64,000 nt of DNA from Dolomedes plantarius (GCA_907164885.2 OU015490.1:91484799-91548798); one strand, 5' to 3'; positions 21,905 to 35,376 are shown, numbered from the stretch's first letter. Notes: generated by a model from the letters alone, not told the origin. A program made the numbers and translations.

Positions 21905-22603
21905 GTTATAATTTATATTAGCCCTGCAGATCATTAAGCGGACATTTGAAATATCTGAATTCCATAACATCACCATATCTGGCCCGACCCGAAGGCCTCA
22001 TTAAATATGTATATAACGAATAAGTCCTGTTTTCAAATTCTTCTTTTTGGTAAAACGCAGATCTAACAAGCCCGTGATCTAGAAATTAATTAATACCCAT
22101 GACAACCATGACGTGGACACGTGAACTCCACGAGACTAAATTCGTCCAATTAAAAATTAAGTAATTTAGGCCCTCTGGTGTCAATATCGCCAAACACTCA
22201 TTTAATATTTGCCTGGACAGAAGACTTTTCTCTCTTCGCACTTAACTCTCGTTGCTGTCAGATCTGCTGTCCACGAACGCCAGAAGTCCAATGGGCACGA
22301 CGGCTTTTCTCATTTAACTCTTCCAAGTAAACATTTCTGTTTACACGCCGCCGTTCATGGACGCCGGACAAGTCATGTGGCCACTGCAGCTAATGCCTTC
22401 GTAATGCTTACTGATTGAATAAAGGTGATTTCATGGATATCATCTGAAATCTGTGTTCCCCTTCTCTGGCTCCATGTTTGTTTCTCTCATGACTGAACGA
22501 GTGACTGCATCTGTATAATCAACACACTCGCCTGACTGCATTCGAATAAGTTAATTTGCATCAATTCCCGTGTGTATACGTTAATTCCCATTGTGATTAT
22601 TAT
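21905..22603. other. Unassigned; possible LTR-like signals
   Basis: Contains two similar stretches around CACTTAACTCTCGTTGC and CATTTAACTCTTCC and an AATAAA near 22420. There is no coding similarity. Confidence 0.3.
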
Positions 22604-22636
22604 CACACACACACACACAGATATATATATATATAT
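22604..22636. repeat. (CA)n then (TA)n microsatellite
   Basis: A short compound tract. Confidence 0.85.
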
Positions 22637-23068
22637 GTGTAATACCCAGCAGCTGTAGGCATTCGTTCTGTAGTCGTGTCGAAAGGAATCTCCATAGAGT
22701 TTTAGAACTGTCTTTATTCTGGACACACAATGACTGCGGTTTGAAGTATGTTACAGCACATATAAAAGTACATGTAAATTCCGGGCCTTCCGGAAGCAAG
22801 TAAGTTACATATTGATGGACGGCCAAGGGACGTGGCGAGCGGGGAAAGAGCACACAAGACAAAAGAATGCGGAGATGACACAAAGCATGGTCGGGACAAC
22901 ATCAGTATATGAGGACAGTCACGGAAAAAGCCGCGGAGAACCCTTGATCTCCCTTAAACGAAGGACCTTCTATACCAGGGGGCCAAAAAACTTTTAATTG
23001 GTTATCGGTAACCATCTGACCTCGTGCGTCAGAAGTCGTATGATCTTTCGGATGAACGTTATTATTAC

Positions 23069-23460
<392 letters not shown>

Positions 23461-23482
23461 TATATATATGTGTGTGTGTTGA

Positions 23483-23655
23483 TGATTGGAGGGAGTTGTG
23501 ACCCCCCATCCACGATTAAACATGTTTTCTATCAGGACAACACTCCCGGTGGTCGGCTACAACACCAAAACCTTATAGTTCAAAAAAAGAGTGAAAACAA
23601 TTAAAGGGAGACAAACAAATTAAACCAGAAGTTATCATTTAATAATATTAATTAA
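23483..23655 (+). repeat. Dispersed repeat X, copy 1
   Basis: Aligns with 37268-37440: TTGATGATTGGAGGGAGTTG against TTGATGACTAGGGGGGGTTG, then AAACATGTTTTSTRYC, CAACACTCCCGG and TCGGCTAYAACACCAA. The class is unknown. Confidence 0.7.
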
Positions 23656-23759
23656 AACGCTAATTCTAAATCAAAATATCAATTACTTTCCTATTAACAA
23701 TGTAAAAATTTATAATAGTTTTCGGTATAGTAGGCCGATTGGTCGCTATATTTTTAATT

Positions 23760-23855
23760 ATAATAATATATCTAAAAATTTGGTTAAAGAAGCTCCAGGA
23801 AAATGTAAATGTATTAAAAATGTGATTGGTTAGAATGAACACTACAGCCACATTA
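23760..23855 (+). pseudogene. Upstream fragment of a reverse-transcriptase ORF
   Basis: Readable residues KEAPGKCKCIKNVIG and then NEHYSHI run up to the TA where the DD41D element is inserted. Beyond it, TGNTNITDNTALSNL continues from 25157. The C-K-C and H-YSH pattern followed by TGN is what I recall from the N-terminal region of Penelope-like/related reverse transcriptases; this is a weak match. Confidence 0.4.
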
Positions 23856-25156
23856 CAGAGGCTGTTCATACATTTTTTAGACGATTTTGGTAAGCGGTAA
23901 TAAAAAATCGTTTGCTGCAAAAGAAATAATTGCAATTGTACTATGTTTTTAAAAGTGAAAATTATCGTCTGCGGCTTGAAAGTTTTGTTTTTATTCAAAA
24001 TGGCGTTTTTAACAAAGCAGTGGTTCGAAGGCTACATTTATGCTCTTTCCGAAGAGAAATATGCATACTCCGTTATCCCAAAACGATGTGAGAGTCATGG
24101 TTTTGTGATATCTAAAGCGTCGATAGGTAATATCGTCAACAAGAAAGGAAAAAAACGCCAGATTGGAGTTTCAAGTGGGACAAAAATTCCAAACAAGTAT
24201 CCAAGGAAAAAACGGACATCTTCGACTATTGCAGAGGTACGTTGTTTAATGTTAAAAGAAAATCCCCCTAGTCAAAGGACAGTTGCAAAATCATTAAATG
24301 CTCGGTGTTCGCTGTAAACAAAATGATAAACGTTGATTTAAATCTTAAGAAAGCGAAAAAACGCAATGTGCATCGTCTTCTTCCAAATCATATCGCTGAA
24401 CGCAGGACACGCTGCAGAATTCTATATGAGAAACACTTATCCAAAGAAAAATGGAAAACAATTGTCACAATAGATGAATCATGGGTGTATTTAAATGATT
24501 GCAACAAAAAAAGAGCCATTCATTATCATAAAAGGGGAGAAAAAAATTTAAGTACATGGTTCAAAGAATCGAAAGAAAGTGTTTCTAAGGGATTCATGAT
24601 TGTTGCTGGTTTTTCTTATAATGGCAAGTTAAAAATACTGAGAGTGGATAAAAATACCAAGATTAACTCCAAATACTATCAGGAACATATTTTATCGCCA
24701 ATTTTTCTGAATGAAATATCATCGCTTTAACCACAGTGCCATCAATCTGTGAGACTCCATCAGGACAAAGCTAGCAGTCACACATCAAAATCCACTGTAA
24801 ATTTCCTAAAAGAAATGGACCAAAAAACTGGTATCAAGGCCATACCCTTCACTGATATCCCTACTAAATCTCCCGATGTATCACCTATGGATTTTTGTGC
24901 TTTCGGACTTTTAAAATCTGCATTATCCAAACGTCGTCCCAAAACCCTTACAGGACTCTGGAAAGCTATTCAGGAGGAATGGGATAGAATACCTCTTCTG
25001 ACACTTCAAAAGGCATTATTATCCTGGAAATTGCGGCGTCGAAAGATAGTTCAGAATAAGGGATGTCAAATAGAACATTTTAAACACAACAATTTTATGT
25101 AATTTAGTTTTGTGAATACAATATACATCGTCTAAAAAATATGTGAACAGCCTCTG
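23856..25156 (+). mobile_element. DD41D (rosa-like) mariner element
   Basis: Inverted ends of about 30 bp (CAGAGGCTGTTCATACATTT and its mirror), with TA on both sides (23854-23855 and 25157-25158). The length is 1,301 bp. It is inserted into a reverse-transcriptase relic. Its protein is related to that of the relic at 2203-3489. Confidence 0.9.
24000..25102 (+). pseudogene. DD41D transposase, two frame breaks
   Basis: Starts MAFLTKQWFEGYIYALSEEK at 24000. An HTH region is followed by SSTIAEVRCLMLKENPPSQR and a frameshift near 24305. The core is VTIDESWVYL (first Asp), a TAA at 24728-24730, RLHQDKASSHTSKS (second Asp) and SPDVSPMDFCAFG (third Asp). I count 41 residues between the second and third Asp, which defines the DD41D group. 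The C-terminus ends with a basic block (SWKLRRRKIVQNKGCQIEH). Only a few breaks separate this copy from an intact gene, so it is younger than the 2203-3489 relic. Confidence 0.85.
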
Positions 25157-25158
25157 TA

Positions 25159-25900
25159 TAACTGGTAACACTAACATAACTGATAATACTGCGCTGTCAA
25201 ATTTAATGAATAATGGTACAGGCTTTCGAATGGTACAGGCTTTGAGCAATTTGCTTATAAGACAGCTATGACTCATAGTATGCCGCTTAGTACTTTTGAA
25301 CAATGGAAACATCATATAATTAATGATTTTAAAACATCTTATCTAAGTTTAAGGTACAATGATAAACTAATAAGTTTAAAAATATGATACAGTCTATTAA
25401 AGCTTTACAGGACCAATTTGCCATAACTTATGTATATAAAGTTTCATCTAATTGTGCATTTATATGTAAAAAACTATATTGTGAAAGCTTAATCATGTGC
25501 TATAATGATAACAAAATATATCAAAAACTGAATCCTGAACAGAGTACTATACAAAATCGTATAAAGGCATTATATCGCCTTGCAGGGTATGAAATTAAAA
25601 ACATTAAATTCCCTTATTTAGTATTAATCCCAAATTTCATAAGTTTCCAGTTAAATTTAGAACTGTTACTATAGGATGCAATACTTACTTAACTCTAGCA
25701 AATAATAAGCTTTTGAATCTTCTAAAAATAGTTTATAAAGGGTTAATTTCGGAAGGAAGTTATTTCATAAGTAATAGCTATGAGGTAGTAAAATAACTAA
25801 AAGGTAAAAGTGGTATGACTGGATTAAAAAGTTATGACTTTACAGACCTGTTTAACTCTATTGACTTGAAGGACCAATACAATATTATTCTGAGTTTATA
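25159..25900 (+). pseudogene. Reverse-transcriptase relic, 5' and palm part
   Basis: After the TA at 25157, a broken frame reads TGNTNITDNTALSNL, then FEQWKHHIINDFKTSYLSLR, then AITYVYKVSSNCAFICKKLY. The last resembles the FVITxVDKASNNxxFVCKK block of an animal reverse-transcriptase family related to Penelope-like elements. Near the end, SYDFTDLFNSIDL is a good match to the first palm motif (xxDFxxLYxxI). A 1-base shift at about 25378 and a TAA at 25795-25797 break it. It stops exactly at the Tc1 insertion and resumes at 27319. Confidence 0.7.
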
Positions 25901-27318
25901 CACTCATGGACAAAAAAATTAGCGCACCAAGAAATAATTGTGGGATCGTAACGAAACTTGTAATGAAGGTACATGTCGGGGAGATATGCAAATGATTAGA
26001 AATGCAGCGTGATTGCGCATTACGTATAGCCGGTAGAGGACGTTGAACATCGTACTCTGTGGAGTATAAAACAGGTAACCAAAGCTTGTTTGAGTGTGCT
26101 GAATCATTTAAAAAGGAAGAGCTGAGATAGACATGCCATTACGCCGTGTTCGAAGACAATATAAGCAGTTGTCGCAGTTTGAGAGGGGGAGAATCGTCGG
26201 GATAATGGAAGCTGGGTGGTCAGCTAGGCGAATAGCTCGTCAATTAGGCCGCTCTGATTGTGTTGTGAGGTGGTGTTGGGACCAGTGGTCCCGAGAGATG
26301 TCATGTACACGAAGACCAGGCTCAGGACGCCCTCAACAGACCAGTCGTCGAGAAGACCGCCACATCGTAAGAAATGCACGCGTACAGCCAACTGCTTCAT
26401 CGGCCGCCATCCAGGCACAGGTAGCACATTGACTAGGGGCCTCTGTGTCTTCTCGTACCATACGAAGGCGCCTGGCTGAAGGACAGTTGGAATCGCGGCG
26501 CCCATTACGTGTGCTGCCCTTGACGCCCACCCATCGACGCCTCCGTGTGGAGTTTTGCCGCGCACGAGGAAACTGGACTGCAGCGGAATGGAACCAGGTC
26601 CAGATTCTATCAGCGACGAATCCAGATTCAATCTCGGCAGTGATGACAATCGTGTTCGTGTGTGGAGAGCCCGTGGTGAAAGCTTCAATCCTGCCTTTGC
26701 TGTACAGCGACACATCGCTCCCACAGCTGGTGTGATGGTATGGGGTGCCATTGCCTACAATCCACGGTCACCCCTAGTATTGTTCCGTGGCACCATGACA
26801 GCCCAGCGGTATGTTCATGAAATCCTGCAACCACATGTGTTGCCACTCATGCAACGGCTCCCAGGAGCCATTTTTCAACAAGACAATGCTCGGCCTCATA
26901 CGGCAAGGGTGTCACAAGACTATCTCCGCACTGTTACTACCCTTCCTTGGCCTTCCCGATCCCCAGATTTGTCTCCAATCGAACATACCTGGGATCATTT
27001 GGGACGACGAGTTGGGCATACCACGAGTTTGAACGAACTAGAGGCAAGGTTACAGCAAATATGGAACGAAATGTCTCAAGACATCATACAGAACTTGTAT
27101 GACTCAATGCCCGATCGTATCGCATCGTGCATTCGCGCTAGAGGGGGTCCAACGGAGTATTAACTCCTCCATTCTTTTGCCTTTTTCTCTGAAATAAATT
27201 ATCCTTTTTCTTTGATTTTCTTATCATTTACTTATATCAAAGTAGTCATTACGTATGTAAAATTTCGTTTCATTTTGACGACTCCTTCTTGGTGCGCTAA
27301 TTTTTTTGTCCATGAGTG
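25901..27318 (+). mobile_element. Tc1-like element (DD32E spacing), nearly intact
   Basis: Perfect inverted ends of about 33 bp (CACTCATGGACAAAAAAATT and onward), with TA at 25899-25900 and 27319-27320. The length is 1,418 bp. It is inserted into the reverse-transcriptase relic. The end sequence is related to that of the element at 39865-40775 (CACTCTTAGACAAAA). Confidence 0.93.
26133..27163 (+). pseudogene. Tc1-like transposase with one stop and one frameshift
   Basis: Starts MPLRRVRRQYKQLSQFERGR. The helix-turn-helix (AGWSARRIARQLGRSDCVVR) and the GRPQQTSRREDRHIVR linker are clear. A TGA at 26430-26432 replaces an expected Trp (VAH-stop-LGASVSSRT). A 1-base shift lies near 26605. The core reads SDESRFNLGSDDNRVRVW, IFQQDNARPHTAR and SPDLSPIEHTWD, and the protein ends RARGGPTEY. 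There are 32 residues between second Asp and Glu, two fewer than classical Tc1. With only two lesions it is the best preserved Tc1 copy here. Confidence 0.9.
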
Positions 27319-27666
27319 TACAAACAGTATGATTTGCAATCTTATATTACCATATTTAAATACCGTGCACTTCTGGACTTAGTCCTGTACGAAACTATAC
27401 TAAATGACGGAAATTGTTTCTATAAACAAATTAAAGGTATTCCTATGGGAAATGGATGTTCATCTGCATTAGCAGACATCTACCTTCATTTCTATGCACG
27501 AGGTGTCACGATATTAAATGAACTACTGTACTTCAGATATGTAGATGATATACTGGTTTGTTTTGGTGAAAATTTAACATCTTCAGAAATTAATTTTTAT
27601 CTAGAAAATCTTAATTTGGTAGAAACTGAAATAGACAATGAAGGCAATTTGGAATTTTTGACTTAA
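27319..27666 (+). pseudogene. Reverse-transcriptase relic, catalytic part
   Basis: The frame contains FYKQIKGIPMGNGCSSALAD, the G-P-M-G motif before the catalytic centre, and FRYVDDILV, the YVDD active site. LNLVETEIDNEGNLEFL follows, then a stop. It joins the 25159-25900 part once the Tc1 element and one TA are removed. The combination fits a Penelope-like or closely related animal retroelement. Ends at TAA 27664-27666. Confidence 0.8.
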
Positions 27667-27695
27667 GTTTGAAAGTAAATAAACAAACGCCGTTC

Positions 27696-28005
27696 CTCAC
27701 GTGTCTCCTGAAGAGAGCAAATGTAAAAATGCAATTTTAAATAACTGCATTGACTAAGTTCCCGAAGTGGATCATTCCTGTGGTCAGAATTGTCATTAGG
27801 TCCGCAAATATCTAAGTTCCTCGTTGTCTTATACGATAAACTGTGTGTACTCTTAAAACAGCAAGCTGTCTATTTTTTTACGGGTTAGAACCAGCCTGGA
27901 GCTCGATTGAGGATAAATATAAAATTCGAAAAGTCATGAGATAGTTAATAGTAAATTATCGTGCATTAGGCAGGGAATGAGAAATGCTTTTTTGGCATTA
28001 CACAC
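27696..28005 (+). repeat. Dispersed repeat W, copy 1
   Basis: Aligns with 59486-59795. Shared blocks include CTCACGTGTCTYCTGAAGA, GTCATTAGGTC, GGATAAATATAAAA/GGGTAAATATAAAA and GGGAATGARAAATRCTTTTTGGCA. Both copies run into simple repeats followed by MITE F sequence. Confidence 0.65.
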
Positions 28006-28025
28006 ACATACACACACCCACACAC

Positions 28026-28100
28026 TTCTCTAGGGCTGCCAGTTATGGTTCCGAAAAAAAATGCTGTTATAAGGGATGGCCAACTAAAGAAGTTTCATAT
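28026..28100 (-). mobile_element. MITE F fragment
   Basis: TTATGGTTCCGAAAAAAAAT and GGATGGCCAACTAAAGAAGTTTCA-TATA are a diverged copy of the element at 57536-57623, with the AGAAGTTTCA end next to TA. Confidence 0.5.
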
Positions 28101-28102
28101 AC

Positions 28103-28205
28103 AGTGGAAACCTCGATCGATCATTTTTCAAGTGACCGATTGCACTGAATGATAGATGCGGGAACAGGACAAAGAAATAGGATCGTCGGGACCGGATGAC
28201 TTAAT
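28103..28205 (+). mobile_element. Truncated pogo-type MITE (family of 15140-15312)
   Basis: CAGTGGAAACCTCGATCGATC, GATAGATGCGGGAACA and AGGATCGTCGGGACCGG match the MITE at 15140-15312. The right end is lost before the TA array. Confidence 0.6.
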
Positions 28206-28211
28206 ACCATG

Positions 28212-28900
<689 letters not shown>

Positions 28901-29000
28901 NNNNNNNNNNNNNNNNNNNNNNNNNNNNNNNNNNNNNNNNNNNNNNNNNNNNNNNNNNNNNNNNNNNNNNNNNNNNNNNNNNNNNNNNNNNNNNNNNNNN
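28901..29000. other. Assembly gap, 100 N
   Basis: Exactly 100 N, a usual placeholder for a gap of unknown size. The missing terminal repeat of the adjacent mariner copy needs about 196 bp or more here, so the gap is probably understated. Confidence 0.95.
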
Positions 29001-30283
<1,283 letters not shown>

Positions 30284-30420
30284 CAGGTGGTTATCAAAAT
30301 AATGGAAACACTCAGGAAAAACACGAAATTCTTTATTAATATGTCATTGGACCATCTAAGGCATTTAATACCACCTGGATTCACTAAGGAAGTGAATTAA
30401 GCAAGTCATGAATAGTGGGG
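30284..30420 (+). mobile_element. Left end of the Tc-like element family of 17256-18540
   Basis: CAGGTGGTTATCAAAATAAT followed by GGAAACACTC and CTTTATTAATAYG matches 17256 onward. The element is lost after about 135 bp. Confidence 0.65.
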
Positions 30421-30752
30421 AAGGTTCCCCCAGATGTCACCCCTGGGGGGATGCTCGGTCAAAATTGAGGTGTCATCTAGTTAACTCGGGCTCCAACCCT
30501 TGTGGTGCCACTATAAACCGGATCCGCACAACCTAAGCCCGCTAGCCTATATGTATCTAGTCTGGAACATATTCCGGCTAGGGAGCACTAGAAACAACAA
30601 CACTGCATTACGCGAATTAATGAGCTGCATGGATGCAGTGAGAAAGCATCTTTATTGCGATGAGTGAGGTTTACTCGAAGTGTTATTGAATTCGAGTTTG
30701 GGTTTTGGTGGCGCGGTCTCTTGAGAAGTGCAGAAAGTACGCTTTTGCTTAA
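30421..30752. other. No recognisable feature
   Basis: Moderate-GC sequence ending in TTAA (30749-30752), the target of the next element. Confidence 0.5.
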
Positions 30753-30988
30753 CCCTTTCAGGGGCAGCAACCTCCACCGTTTGCACGGAGCAGATTTTCC
30801 CCCGATTTATTCAACCTAAAGAATCTCGAAAAAATTTTCAATTAAAGGTTGCAAAATGTTTTTACTTCTTTAAACTGATTACAGATGGCAGTATTAACCA
30901 TTTTTCTGCTCATTTAACTGGAATACATGGAATGCAAGGAACAATGGATTTAGGCGTTTGCTCTGTGCAAACGGCGCCCCTCAAAGGA
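30753..30988. mobile_element. piggyBac-like MITE
   Basis: Begins CCCTTTCAGGGGC after TTAA (30749-30752) and ends with the mirror of TCCTTTGAGGGGC followed by TGAA. CCGTTTGCACGGAGC and its mirror form a second, inner inverted repeat. CCCT ends with TTAA targets are the mark of piggyBac elements. The length is 236 bp. Confidence 0.6.
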
Positions 30989-31009
30989 TGAACCCTGTTG
31001 CTCGACCAC

Positions 31010-32013
31010 TGTAGTTACAGCGTAGAGGGCGGATACCCATCCATGCTACCCGAAAGAACTACTGAAGAATGATAATATTTAGTTATAATATTTTCATGGC
31101 ATATTCCGAGCCTTGATTGCCATAAATAACAGGTATTCAGAGACATTATATACATATTACGCTTGGATGAATAGTTACATAGTAATAAATATCCGATAAA
31201 GAAAGGGGCTTTACATCCAGTTCTCTGAACTTTCAAAAGAACACAGTTCTTACAATACTGTCTTGAAATCAACTTGTAGCAGAAAGATGAAAAGCGACTT
31301 CGTTCCGCTTGAAGAAAATCTTATTCCATCCATTGCCAAAGAGAAAGTTTTTCTCAAATGTCTTTTGAAGAAGCTCTCATAACCAAGGTCCAGTCTATAA
31401 AAGAAAAACATATAAAATTGGAATCTGTTAGGAAATTCTTTTCTAGAAAATTCATTTCATGGCTGTAACGTGATAAGTCGAGAGCATTTATCAAAATACA
31501 CCAATTTTTCGATTATCCGTGGTGGATTATCTGTGCATTAGGAACAAAAAAGGATAGAGAGTAGTAAATGCAAATAGAAACGATGTAAGCTTGGATCATG
31601 AATAAAGAAATATAAAAATTTTTTTTCTGGAAGAAAAACCGGTAATCTGTGTGGAAAGTTTTATTATTAATTCAATTTAAACCCTTTAATCAATCATTAC
31701 ATCTTGTGTCGTTGAAGCTCTAAATAATTCCTTTCTTACAGTGTACTGGACAATTACCAGATTATCAGCTTTTCGTGCAAACCTGTCCATTAATCACCGC
31801 GGATAACCTGGCGTCCAGCGTAATATAACAGAATATACATATCACTGATATTCAATTTAAGGAAATCCTTGAATTAAGGAATTTAAGGAAATCTTCAGTT
31901 AAACGAAATTTTCTTAACTGTTTCGATTTTCATTAACATCAACAAGCAGCTCAAAACCTATTTTACAAAAAACAGTTACTACATAGCAAAATATATTCGC
32001 TTTTTATAAATTT
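31010..32013. other. No gene; possible pogo-type MITE remnant near 31500-31810
   Basis: CGATTATCCGTGGTGGATTA near 31508 and ATCACCGCGGATAACCTGG near 31793 are imperfect inverted motifs about 300 bp apart, but the ends cannot be fixed. Confidence 0.3.
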
Positions 32014-32526
32014 ACTAGCTGAATACCTATGCTTCGCTACGGAGTACATTCAAATTAAATACAACGGTCAATGTATACAATTAATGCCAAAAAACAAAGA
32101 AAAAAAATGCATTGATAATGAATACAACGGTCAATATCTGCAATTAATGCCAAAAAAAACAAAAAAAAATTATTTATTTTGAATACAACGGTCAATGTCT
32201 GCAATTAATGCCAAAAAAACAAAAAAAAATATTTATAATGAATACAACGGTCAATGTATGCAATTAATGCCAAAAAAACAAAAAAAAAATATATTTATAA
32301 TGAATACAACGGTCAATGTCTACAATTAATGCCAAAAAAATATTTATAAAGAAATCGTAAAGGAGATTTTTAGAGACAAAATAATGTAGAAGAAAATATT
32401 CAAATTAAATCTAATAGAACATACTAAAGAATATAGTACAGTTAATATAGTACAGTTTGAGGAACATTTCTTTTACTGTATTTTAATATTTTTTGGATAA
32501 TGTCGAAACGTCTGCCTCATTAGAAA

Positions 32527-32560
<34 letters not shown>
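32014..32560 (-). mobile_element. Helitron-like 3' terminus with internal minisatellite
   Basis: On the reverse strand the sequence CCGTAGCGAAGCATAGGTAT-TCAGCTAGT ends in CTAGT at 32014, with the short hairpin typical of Helitron 3' ends. The body contains the minisatellite at 32058-32345 and a TA tract at 32528-32560. The 5' end is not resolved. Confidence 0.55.
32058..32345. repeat. About 60-bp minisatellite, five copies
   Basis: AATACAACGGTCAATGTMTR-CAATTAATGCC followed by A-rich sequence recurs at about 32058, 32121, 32182, 32240 and 32302. A single unit recurs in the second Helitron-like end near 44093-44125. Confidence 0.85.
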
Positions 32561-32561
<1 letters not shown>

Positions 32562-32730
32562 AGCTAAAGAATAAAATAAAATAAAAAATAATAAAAAAAT
32601 AATAAAAAGGCGGGCATAGACTGCCAAACATATTAACTCAAAACCTACCCTAGCATTGAAAACATAAATAACTTTTCAACAAAAGATTGCGCAGTTGCTG
32701 CATATCTTTACATTGAAAAAGGCAAATATA

Positions 32731-33835
32731 ACTAAATTTAACAGAGCTAGATAATTATAAGAAGAATGTAGACAAAAACAATACAGAAATCAAGCACTCA
32801 GAGCATCCACACACCAGAGGCAAGATTCTGTAATAGTACCGGAACTAAACCAGAATTACGAGGTAACCGACAGGTCTCGTCATCAGGGAGCCTAACCAAA
32901 TCAGTTACCTCAAGGGAAACTTGCTCAAGGGGAATCGTTGCAGTTAAAAAGTATAAGGCCATCAATATACCTAAATCCGGTAACATTATTTGTAACATTA
33001 TTTAATTAAATGATGTTACCGGATTTAGGTATATTGATGACCTTATTTTTGGACTATTTGGAATTTCTTAATCAAATTTACCCAAAACAATTAACTTTAA
33101 AGAGAACTAATGAAAATAATCATTCCGAGACTTATCTGGATTTAAAAATTAAAATTCAAAATAGCGAAGTAAAAATTGGGATATATGATAAAAGACCAGT
33201 TTTTAACTTTGAGGTTATCACGTTTACCAATTTCAATAGCAACTTGAACTATAAAATCTATATTAATATCTTTTACTCGCAACTGTACAGAATTAAAAAC
33301 ATCTGTAATAACGCTTAAGACTTTTTGGAGGCATGTAACATTTTCGAGGAAAACCTAAGTAAGAACAATTTTCCTAAAAATTTCGGCAATTTAAAAGTTT
33401 TTAAAAAATGGCATTTAGACTCGGATATATTTTACCCGTCACATAACCGTAACCTACTAAATTAGGGTATGTTTGCATCTGTGTCTTTTCATTAGGATTG
33501 TATGTGTACTTGCATGTATGGTGCGTTGAGCCCTTACTGTAACTTGTCTATGTCTTTTCATTTTCTATTAACTAACTGTTTCTTTGGGGAACTCGGGGCC
33601 TTGGGATGTTTTTTGGTTATACCTGCATCCTATTCAGAAAGTTCCCCTTGAGGTAACTGATTTGGTTAGGCTCCCTGATGACGAGACCTGTCGGTTACCT
33701 CGTAATTCTGGTTTAGTTCCGGTACTATTACAGAATCTTGACTCTGGTGCGTGGATGCCCTGAGTGCTCGATTTCTGTATTGTGTTTGTCTACATTCTTC
33801 TTATAATTATCTAGCTTTGTTAAATTTAGTTATAT
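32731..33835. mobile_element. Penelope-like retroelement fragment flanked by inverted arms
   Basis: 32731-32935 is a near-exact inverse of about 33640-33815 (arm motif AACCGACAGGTCTCGTCATC). 32958-32985 is an inverse of 33011-33040 (CCGGATTTAGGTATATTGAT). Between the arms is a 3' reverse-transcriptase fragment. Inverted terminal copies are typical of Penelope-like elements, but could also come from a palindromic rearrangement. Confidence 0.6.
33012..33465 (+). pseudogene. Reverse-transcriptase 3' fragment (YIDD onward)
   Basis: Begins at the active site: GFRYIDDLIFG at about 33015-33047. A 1-base shift follows. Then IYPKQLTLKRTNENNHSETY, LDLKIKIQNSEVKIGIYDKR and PVFNFEVITF. After a TAA at 33316-33318 it goes on: FLEACNIFEENLSKNNFP. 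It is the downstream part of the family seen at 25159-27666, where the sequence stops shortly after YVDD. Everything upstream of the active site is absent. Confidence 0.7.
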
Positions 33836-33969
33836 ATATATATTTGTCAATTTATTTCGTTGTTATGCACGTGACGCAAATTAATTTAAAGTACCACAAA
33901 AAGAAAAGGAACCACGTGATCAGCATTTGATAAATTAAATTCTAAAAATTAATCTTTGAAAATTCATCA

Positions 33970-34650
33970 AAAATCAGACATACAAAACCCACACAAGGAC
34001 ACCTACATCGCCATGCTTAACTGTTCCTACTAAGTTCTTGGGATTAAGTTCCTTTTTTTTCTTCTCCATACAATTATATGCCCATCGGAACCAAAAATGT
34101 TAAACTTGTTTTCATCGGCAAGTAAGACATTATTCCAATACGTTTGGGTCTTATTTATCATTGATAGTGCGAAGGAAAGCCTAAGCTTTCTGTTTTTCTC
34201 ACTCACAAAATTTTTTCTACGGGCGCTCTTAGAACGCCCATGCTCTTAGAACGCCCATGTCTTAGAACGCCCATCTTAGACGCCCATGTAATCCAGCTGC
34301 TCTAAGAACTCGTAGAACAGTTTCAGGTGAAATTAAAGTTGACAATGTTTCATTAAATTCTGCAAAAACTTTTATAGCACTCAAACGTGGATTTTTCACA
34401 AATTTTCTAATTATAAATCTCTGATCACGTTTTGTTAACTTTGCCGGATGACCTTTTCTTACCTTGTTTTCGATCCGATTTTCTTCTTTAAAGCGTTTTA
34501 CCACATACTGCACAGTAGAATGGGATAAATTAAGCAATTTAGCGATATTCCGAACTGATTTACCTCTACTATGATGAAAAATAATTAATTTTCGAATGCT
34601 GTTTGTTGTTTCTTTACGACTATGAGCCTTTTTAATTAATAAATAGAATA
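33970..34650 (-). pseudogene. Tc1-like transposase fragment
   Basis: On the reverse strand: SIRKLIIFHHSRGKSVRNIA (first helix-turn-helix), RKGHPAKLTKRDQRFIIRKF, SPETVLRVLRAAGLHGR, then after a shift FVSEKNRKLRLSFALSMINK, LLADENKFNIFGSDGH (first Asp) and VKHGDVGVLVWG. The second and third catalytic blocks are gone. Its N-terminal side is cut where the next element begins at about 34651. A short direct repeat (TCTTAGAACGCCCA) at 34227-34287 breaks the centre. Confidence 0.75.
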
Positions 34651-35100
34651 TTACGGAGTAGGCAAGCAAAAATCAAAGCCAAACGATATTTTAAATGCCA
34701 CCACAATTCAAAAATAAAAATAAAGCGCCAGACGATAATTTTAATTATGAATTTATCCGAAAATATTTCAGTGTACGATGACTTTTGCGAGATAAAGTTT
34801 TTGTTACTTTTTGATTATTGGTTTCTTAGAAATAAATTTTTACAATATTATATAATCCAATCTTTGCTTCTAAGCCTAAAACAAAGACATACAATGGCGG
34901 AGAGCCGCTTTCAAATGGTTGTCCATCTGTCCTTCAATTTCAGGATAGATAGCCGCATAAAATCGAGGAGAGATGACCACCTTTAACCAATATTTCAAAA
35001 TTATACAGAATGAGGATTTTAATTAAATTTAGTTATGTATATTTAAAATAATTATATAACTTTTATGTTTATAATTATATTAATCGATATAATTTCTTCA

Positions 35101-35376
35101 ATTTTAACTAATAATAATAATAACGTAATATGCCGAATGATTTTTTTTCAGTTTTTCAATATTCCGAATAAATGCATAAGAAAACCGCATTCAAATCGAG
35201 GGACGTGGAGTCAAAATGGTTTGTCTAAGGCAATGGAGGCTGTGCAAACGGGATCATATTCGGTAAAAGGAGCGTCTGTAGCATTTCACATTCCACGCAA
35301 GACTTTGGAGCGCCGATTGAAGACCAATAATTCCAATAAAGGCAGAGTGGGTCCTGGCCAGATGTTTGGAAAATAA
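35101..35376 (+). pseudogene. psq/CENP-B-type helix-turn-helix fragment
   Basis: NRGTWSQNGLSKAMEAVQTG followed by SYSVKGASVAFHIPRKTLER is a good match to the N-terminal psq-type helix-turn-helix of pogo/Tigger-like transposases (RGxWxxxxLxxAMxAVxxG...IPRxTLxRR). The frame ends at a stop at 35374-35376. It is probably the first domain of the same product as the finger at 35462-35982, with the catalytic part deleted. Confidence 0.6.

Noticed and set aside
30728..30991. Possible 87-residue protein
   Set aside because: It lies across the piggyBac-like MITE; both ends of the frame are formed by its inverted repeats.
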